Shown here: positions 57,429 to 64,000 of the stretch, in pieces | Layout: every line of letters starts with the position of its first letter | How positions within the stretch are numbered: the stretch's first letter is position 1 | Assembly: GCA_015179045.1 (NCBI GenBank) | Contig: WHUZ01000093.1 | Span: forward strand, 124,001 to 188,000 | DNA: 64,000 bases | Reading direction: 5' to 3' | From: Kalaharituber pfeilii | Lineage: Eukaryota > Ascomycota > Pezizomycetes > Pezizales > Pezizaceae | The notes under the pieces: generated by a model | Databases searched by the model: none | What the model was told of the DNA's origin: nothing | Seen by the model: only the letters and a program-made list of their open reading frames with translations | Translations under genes and position numbers: made by a program

Positions 57429-58385
57429 ATGATATTCCTGAAAACCAGAGGTTCAAAATCTCAGAGTACGCATATGGCTGCAGTCAATCCCATCTTGCTC
57501 CTGAACAACTTGATCCTCGTCCCAGATGCTCTGCAACTCGGGCGTTTTGTTCGTAGCATTGAGCAACCGCACCAAGATTTCTGCTCCGTTCTCGACTCCG
57601 CGATTCCCCCAACAGCAGTTATCGACAACACGTTGTCGGACTTCCAGGCAGCAACCAAGCACAGCTCCTCGTCGTCATTTCTCGCAAAATTGACAAAGCT
57701 ATTTTCTAGCACTTTTAGCAATGAAAACACAACAAGTCTAGACTTGAGTGCCAAGATCCTGCGGACGTACCAGCTGAAGAACTCTCGGACCTGGTTCTAT
57801 GAGGCACTCAAGCACCGCGAAGCAAAGGAATGGATCGAGAACGCAATTAGGGACGGGGTAAACGCTTATTTCATTGTGGGTTATCATACCGTTCAGGAAC
57901 TCAAGGTGTGCCACCAGGGCGAGAATAAAGGCATAGTGGCTGGAGGGGTGTCTTTGGAACCCAACATGGCGCTTGGTCTCGGGGTAGTTCCAGATACGTT
58001 GAACGCTACAGTTTCGGGAACCAAGAAAGACGAGCACTCTGGTAAGTTAAGCTTTACGGCCGGTACATCGTCCGAGCACGCGTTCGGTATACAGTATCGA
58101 AAACTCAAATTTAGATGGTTTTCAAGCAAAACAGTGGAACAGGCTAAGCTGGAGGAAGGGAACAGCTGGAAGGTCCTGTGGAATTTGCGAGGGTCGAAAA
58201 AGGATGAGGATGATGTGGTTGAGGTGGAATTTGATGAAGGGGACGACGGCGAGGGGGGGTTGGGTGATTGGAAAAAACAGGTGCTGGAGAATGGGTTTTG
58301 CTATGTATTTCAGGAGGATGATGGCTCCGGCGAGGATGAGCAGGAGGAAGATGAGGAAGATATGTATGAGGACGAAGAGCAATAA
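57429..58385 (+). CDS. Candidate gasdermin-like cell-death effector with acidic tail, 318 aa
   Basis: A single-exon frame. ATG 57429 gives 318 aa; ATG 57474 (MAAVNPILLLNN) gives 303 aa and may be the true start, since the first 15 residues are basic and unlike the rest. Layout: a hydrophobic amphipathic start (NPILLLNNLILVPDALQLGR, residues 20-39), helices to about 145, AYFIVGYHTVQELKV (146-160), and alternating polar/apolar strands to about 255 (GGVSLEPNMALGLGVVPD, SFTAGTSSEHAFGIQYRKLK). A strongly acidic tail runs from about 257 to 318, over half Asp/Glu in its last 25 residues. A two-part protein of about 300 aa with a short tail, next to a CHAT protease gene, fits the reported fungal gasdermin arrangement, in which the protease removes an inhibitory C-terminus and the N-part forms pores. 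The family call rests on length, layout and context, not on a diagnostic motif. No signal peptide or clear membrane helix was seen. Confidence 0.5.
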   Translation: MIFLKTRGSKSQSTHMAAVNPILLLNNLILVPDALQLGRFVRSIEQPHQDFCSVLDSAIPPTAVIDNTLSDFQAATKHSSSSSFLAKLTKLFSSTFSNENTTSLDLSAKILRTYQLKNSRTWFYEALKHREAKEWIENAIRDGVNAYFIVGYHTVQELKVCHQGENKGIVAGGVSLEPNMALGLGVVPDTLNATVSGTKKDEHSGKLSFTAGTSSEHAFGIQYRKLKFRWFSSKTVEQAKLEEGNSWKVLWNLRGSKKDEDDVVEVEFDEGDDGEGGLGDWKKQVLENGFCYVFQEDDGSGEDEQEEDEEDMYEDEEQ

Positions 58386-58449
58386 TGGGGCGGTTTCAGG
58401 CTTTGTTGGTTGGATTGGCTAGCGTTGGGTTGTTTGACTAGGGCTTCAA

Positions 58450-58535
58450 GCAAAGACAGGTAGATACTGTGAAGAGAGAGAGGTAGAGAGAGAAGGAGAG
58501 AGAAGGAGAGAGAGAAGGAGAGGAGAGAGAGATGA
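58450..58535 (+). repeat. Polypurine GAGA/GAAGGAGA repeat
   Basis: Nearly pure A/G tandem units (GAGAGAAGGAGA) just downstream of the acidic-tail gene. Low complexity. Confidence 0.85.
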
Positions 58536-60388
58536 GAGTGAAGAGGGTGGGGTGCCGTACTTCCTATGATGCTGGTACATCCTACATCCGGCTCAGGTAC
58601 TGTTACTCAATTAGCGTTCAATGCTGTAAAACCACATATAGGACTGCAGTCTTTGACACTGAACATCGGAAAATGCCTATGCGGTTTGATAGTCATCGCC
58701 ATAATAAAAAGCGGTTCTTTCACAGCTTCCACAGCGTGCAAACTATCAATCTTGATCATCTTATAAGCCTTTTTGGTTACCAAGTTGACATTGCCTTGGC
58801 ACAATTTTAAAGCGGCTAACGTACTTATTCAGGTCTTGACAGGAGACTATACTTATTTGAATAAGTAAATTTACCTCGTCGCGGCACCGTAGTTTGCCAA
58901 CGACGACTACATTTGTTGCAATACAACCATAACTGCTCACAACAATCGCTTCCTGAAGTCAATGGTCTTGCGTATTCCCTGGCATCGTTTACGGATCAAT
59001 CAACCTTCCAAAGATTTAGGCTCATACCAAAGATATCAATTTCCTGCAAAAAATGGGATGAAGATTCCAGCAGCCCCAGGGGCAACCGTGTCCCCCTCCG
59101 CCACTTCGTCCCTCCCGCCCTCACCTCCACCGCCGACAGCTCCTCCGACAGTCCCCCCGAGAAGCTATAGCCAATCGGGTTTTTTATGGTACGTGGAGTA
59201 CCATATCGGTCCCAACCTCTCTTTTACGGTTAGATCTGGGACGCCACCCCTGTCGTTCCCTGACTGCCTACCTTGGAAAGCAAGACACTGTGGTACAGCC
59301 GGTCAGCATCAATCCCCCATAGTCCCACATGTACTTTACACGTCCATTCGTTTCGTTGCTGTCAATCTCTGTCCGATCCACACATCCACACATCCACCTC
59401 TTGCCATCATCAATCGCCCATAGTTCCATACTCTCATACAGCCCTAGAGCACTCTCCGTGATTCCACATATTCTTCCCTCCGCTTCGTCTGATTTTTGTT
59501 TCGGTGTAAGTCCACTATATCTTTCTGACAAGTGAGTTCAAGTTTAGTTGCCGAGATGTAAGCTAATGACGTATTAATCGTCGGTTGGCGAGCAATGGGA
59601 TTGGTAATGTCTATATCAAAAATTATCAGAGGTTGTTTCCGTCATTCATTCAGCTCTACAAAGACAAGTCTCAAGTTGTCAACTTTTCTAATAATTTCCA
59701 TAACTAAACGGCTTTACAGAGAAGTTCTGTCGAAGAAATTGACAAGGATATCCGGGGTGACGGGGGAGGGGAGGGGGGCGGGAATAGGATTCCCGATGAA
59801 GGGACTATTGCTGGGAAATTCATTGCCATAGAAGGGGTAAGTGGTTCGAAACATACTTTCGCTCGCATAGAAGTATACTAGCTAGGTAGCAGAACATCAA
59901 TATGCAGCAGGTTCAAATGGTCGCCATCTAGTCAAAAGTTGACGAAGGCTACTACAGGATGGAGGCAGGCTTTAAGGGCCTGAATGACTGGATCAGGCTC
60001 CTCTTAGGCAGTTGTTTGTTCGGTGTTTGTTTTATAATTTAGTGTTTAAGGCTTATTTTACTGATATCTTTATTAGATCGGCCTCAAATTTTACTACGAT
60101 GGGAAAGTCAACCAACAGTTCAAGACGGAGATTCGGGATGCCAGATATGCGCGCCGGCCCGACGGGGGCTGAGAGATAGCTATGGGGGTTAAAAAGGAGG
60201 GCCAATGCTTCTTTCCGCGTTTTCATGCTATCAATTGGGTTGGCTTCGAGTGTCGTATTGGCGGCGTTTGGTCCTCCTTTGCTAAATTTCTTTTTTTTTG
60301 TATGGGTACAAAAATTGGATGTAATAAAGTGGGTTGAAAATAGTATGCTGCGATGGTTCAACTAACAGGACGGACAAACCTAACTAAA
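58536..60388. other. Intergenic, nothing firmly recognised
   Basis: A plus-strand frame at about 58962-59423 has a Pro/Ser-rich stretch but no family motif and overlaps frames in other phases. Overlapping frames around 59268-59535 carry CACATCCA repeats. I do not call a gene. Confidence 0.35.
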
Positions 60389-60432
60389 GACTTTTTTTTT
60401 CTCTTTTTTGATCACGTACCCCGCATACAGGC
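60389..60432 (-). mobile_element. Family A-like retroposon tail
   Basis: A T-rich run, then TTGATCACGTACCCCGCATA and CAGGCTAATA, the diverged reverse complement of the family A core. Confidence 0.5.
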
Positions 60433-60469
60433 TAATAATATTACCAGATTGAGATAATTGACTCCTCTA

Positions 60470-60700
60470 AAGATATCAGGTATTTTAGGTATATTAAGTA
60501 TATTAAGCATATTGACTACTTGCATAGAATACTAGGCATATTGAGCACATCAAGTATATTGAATATATATATGAAATATTAGGTATATAAAAATATTGAG
60601 TATATATAATAAATAATTTATTCTGGGCATATTAAGTATATCAAGTGCTTATATATGTGGGATATTAGATATATTGGGTACATGTAGTATGTTGAGTAAG
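60470..60700 (+). repeat. AT-rich degenerate minisatellite of about 12 bp
   Basis: About twenty degenerate copies of a unit like ATATTAAGTATA / ATATTGAGCACA / ATATTAGGTATA, without coding potential. Confidence 0.75.
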
Positions 60701-62807
60701 GGTATAGGATAGCTATTTACATTCAGAAGGGCTATTTTTTCCCCTTTTTCTATTTTTTCTGGGAGGGGGGAGGGGAGGAGAAATGCCACCAACGTTTCCC
60801 CATCAATAATATGCTAAAGATCACTGGAAGGATGACAACGAGTTCTTCAATAGAGCCAAGGGATAACCTCCGGATGAACCTCCCAGCGACCCTCACGATC
60901 ATATGAAAATCGGCGCTGCATAAATAAAAACAAAAGGAAATGAATTTGGGACCATTCAAATGGAGGATAAAAGTAAGTGTCCTTGTTTGTCTACTTATGT
61001 ACCGGTACGTACAGAGGGAGCAACAGAATTAGAATAACGATCATATATCGAAAATAAGATCATTTTCCACTCTCAGCCATGTATAACCACTTCCGAGCCT
61101 CACCATTCAACTTCCCACACCGGAACCCTTGTTATACCGGATATCCACAGCATGCTACAAAGGATCCAGTGACTATGCAGCACAACGGCATAGCTCTATT
61201 TCTTCGGTATAGCGAGCTTCCAAGCGCGATGATGCAGGCTACAGTTTGTGGTAAAGGTTCACTCGACTAAACCCTGTGAGTCTGAGTTGCTGCGATAACG
61301 AGCGACTGGGGACATCGATATCGGGGATCCAGAAAGCTGTGCAGAAGGGTGACGTTAACAACGCGGGAAACAGCTAGCTCTACTGATTGTTATCAAAATG
61401 GAAGAAAGCCGGTGATGCGATGGAATGCCCTTTATGGTGGGAAAGCTGCTAATGAAGCGATTGTGTGTACTTGGTCGCAAATGAGGTGACAGGCTCAGGG
61501 CATTCCCGAATGCGAGAATACGAGGTAATAAATAAGCAAGCAGTTACTGAGGGTAGTCATGAACTTTTTATACAATCCTTGAAAATGTAAATGCACTCGG
61601 CAAAGTTAGTCCACCATACCTAGTTTGGAAAGGTACCACACATTGAGAAGGATGCGATGGTGACCTTAAAATGACATTTGCAGTTCCAGAAAGTGGATAT
61701 ATGAATGACGAATTAGGGTTTGAATATACTGTATCTCAGGCCACTTCGACAAGCAATACTAGTCAAAAAGAAGCTCAAAAGTTCCAGAAGGTGGGGGGTA
61801 ATCATCGTATATTGTATTGATTGCTGACCGTCATTCTTCCCATGCCTTATCGAGTGGTGGAATATGTGTCAAAATTAATATACCCATATGATTTGCTCAC
61901 CTCCTCATAGCACTAATTTCATGCAATCTCTTGATGCGTTGTTACTGTATTCTCCAGTGACGATATCAATGGCATCTCACAGATTGGTTATATCTACATC
62001 CATTTGACAGTTTACATAAACCAGATTTCTGGGAGATATTAGCAAGGTTTGATATGATTCATATAATATTATCAACATCACTGCAACCTGTAAAGCATCT
62101 GACATCCAACAAATCCTAGGGAAGTGGTTCGAGTTGACATCCCCTCTTCCGATAGCAAAAACAACTGATACTCCACATCAGCTACGTGTCATATCAATAA
62201 TATCTAACTTTTCATATGTCAAAGAGTCTTAGCAGCATAGTTTAGGAGCTTAGTATGAAACTATAGCAGTCATTAGCTGAGTCTGCGGCCGAAAAAATCA
62301 CTTGATCTCAAGCAAAAACATTAAAACTTCGATCTGACAAAGGAAATTTCACCGCTCCTAGTCAGAATTTACTTGCGAAAAGGAGGAGTACTAGATAGAG
62401 CTCGAAAACTAGATTAAGTGGGGTTGCTGGCTGCAGTAACAATGGCTGCTGTTGTACTGATAACGCTGACTAATGACATTGCTTTAGCTGGTTGGCTACC
62501 AATATAGAGAATACAACTATTGATTATTCGTTTCAGGAGGGATTAGTAGAATAGAGTTAGCAAACTGAAAGAGGAACAAGACTAAACAATAATATTAATA
62601 GTTTCCAAAGATCGAGTATACTGTACTACCTGTCTCTAAGACTAGGTAGCTAATAGCTTCTGTGAATTATAACTCTAGTTAGAAATGTGGAGTCACTACA
62701 TACCTAGTCAGAGCCCCTTCTGCTTCCATATTCCAAACCCCATTTTTTCGAACAATGTCCATACTTCACGATATATGTCAATGCAAAAGTTGCTTCCCTT
62801 AGGATCT
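60701..62807. other. Intergenic; pogo-type fragments, otherwise nothing
   Basis: ACACCGGAACCCTTGTTATA then CCGGATATCC at about 61118-61147, and CGGTATAGCGAGCTTCC at about 61206-61222, resemble the ends of the pogo-like MITE at 29723. A 49-aa frame from ATG 61672 has no recognisable family. Confidence 0.4.
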
Positions 62808-63058
62808 AAAATCTAAATATTGCAGCTAATACACCTATCACCACCATCACAATCAAAATACTTCCGATACTAAACCACTTTGACACCGCCGCAAAAAAGT
62901 GATTCCACCCGTTATCCATGTTTGTAGCAGCTGATACCGCCAGGATAACTTGCATTGCAGACAGCAGTACGCTTCTGGTGCCAAATCCGAAAAGGAATAC
63001 TTCCATGAATCTGGCTGCTGCAATAACAGCTCGAATCTGATCTGGCTCTAATTTATGA
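62808..63058 (-). pseudogene. C-terminal fragment of a membrane protein, unknown
   Basis: The minus-strand frame reads CHKLEPDQIRAVIAAARFME, then two hydrophobic segments (VLLSAMQVILAVSAA and GSILIVMVVIGVLAAIF) and ends near 62808. It is open but begins without a convincing start, after stops near 63075, so it is either a last exon or a broken copy. Family not recognised. Confidence 0.3.
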
Positions 63059-63430
63059 CAGAAGCTGGTCTTTTCTTATTATATCCCACTCTTTTGAAGC
63101 TTTTCGTTTAGTATAGTTTAATCTTTAATACGCTGTACATCAGCGCATAAAGTAATAATTCGGATATGCTCATCTCGAGTAGTTTTTCGATTGTGAATTT
63201 CATAACAGAAATCTTTGCTTGCGCCTCAAGATTTCTCATTTCGCAATTGTATGCAGGCTTCAAGACCGGAGATGGACTTCTTGTAAGCGGGTTGAAAACG
63301 AAGGTTGAAGCGTGTGACTATGCAAAGTGTGTAGGAAACTATGCGCGTAGAGTAGGAAGTACTACTCCGTACACATATCATGACAGCTGGACTCCATCCT
63401 ACTAGTAGCAACTATTCCGTAACCGTGATT

Positions 63431-63470
63431 CAGTCACCACTGGCCCAGGCCAGTCACCACTGGTCCGGGC
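63431..63470 (+). repeat. Two tandem copies of a 20-bp unit
   Basis: CAGTCACCACTGGCCCAGGC is repeated with two changes; a related GTGGTCCGGGCCAGCC occurs at about 63960-63975. Looser CAGTGAAATACT-type repeats follow at about 63615-63695. Confidence 0.7.
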
Positions 63471-64000
63471 TACTCAGTAGTACCACGATCCACAATTTTT
63501 TTCTCTGTACAAAGCACTATGCCCTCACTACATTACCTACACGCCCACTACACGTCTACTCTACAGTTAACTTCGAACCCAACCAAACTGCCGTTAAGAA
63601 TGCGGAACCTTCTTCAGCGATATGCTTTAGCGAAATACTTTTCTCTTCAGTAAAATACTTTCTCTTCAGTGAAAATTCCATTCCAGTGAAATACTCCTCT
63701 ATAACAAATTGTGGAGAATCATACTGCAATACAGATGTATAAAAGAAGATTCAAAATTATTAAAAGCATGTAACTACCAAAGAATAGAGAGTATATGAGT
63801 AAATAAACATGTAATAAACAAATACTCTGAAAAGTTGAATAAAATTTCAAGTATCATAATGTGGCAGCCGCAATAATTTAGCGACTAACCTGTTCTATGG
63901 TATTAGTTTCTGTAGTGAAGGAAGGTCAATACAATGTTGTACAAGTACGCGTGTTGTGAGTGGTCCGGGCCAGCCATGAACTGTAGTGTTACTGAGTAGC
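63471..64000. other. AT-rich intergenic end of window
   Basis: No gene or element recognised apart from the short CAGTGAAATACT-type repeats. Confidence 0.5.

Overview
This is a repeat-rich, gene-poor piece of a filamentous ascomycete nuclear genome. Genes are split by short GT-AG introns, and the protein families are fungal: F-box, NACHT/WD40, TPR-CHAT and a DUF6589-like transposon protein. There are copia, LINE, pogo-like, MULE-like and other MITE remnants, and only about five intact-looking genes in 64 kb. That density resembles large, transposon-filled Pezizomycetes (truffle-type) genomes; the class is inference, not proven.

Layout: 1-5.7 kb is non-coding with several micro-insertions. 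5.7-8.3 kb is a three-exon F-box gene. 9.2-9.9 kb is a decayed retropepsin-like gene. 12-15.4 kb holds short poly-A-tailed retroposons, a MITE and AT-rich DNA. 15.38-18.80 kb is a copia element with near-identical LTRs and an intact target duplication, but with gag inverted and the middle of pol missing. 19.8-24 kb holds a 5'-truncated LINE, two copies of a small membrane/coiled-coil gene and a DUF6589-like relic. 27.9-29.0 kb is an unknown single-exon gene. 29.7-30.5 kb is a pogo-like MITE and a cluster of micro-insertions. 38.3-39.2 kb is a Ser/Pro-rich gene. 47-49.1 kb is a NACHT-pentapeptide-WD40 pseudogene. 52.3-58.4 kb is a divergent pair: a 1281-aa TPR-CHAT protease-like protein and a 318-aa protein with an acidic tail that may be gasdermin-like.

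Two things stand out. First, at least twelve loci carry tiny inserts (10-123 bp) related to TAGTCTGGTT / TAGTCTCGTAACCAG, each flanked by a 9-bp direct repeat (eight perfect, the others 7/9 or 8/9). This looks like a MULE-like system producing inserts down to about 11 bp. Second, the CHAT/acidic-tail pair has the layout expected of a fungal protease-gasdermin cell-death module, near an NLR-type relic. All functional statements come from reading the sequence by eye; no searches were run.
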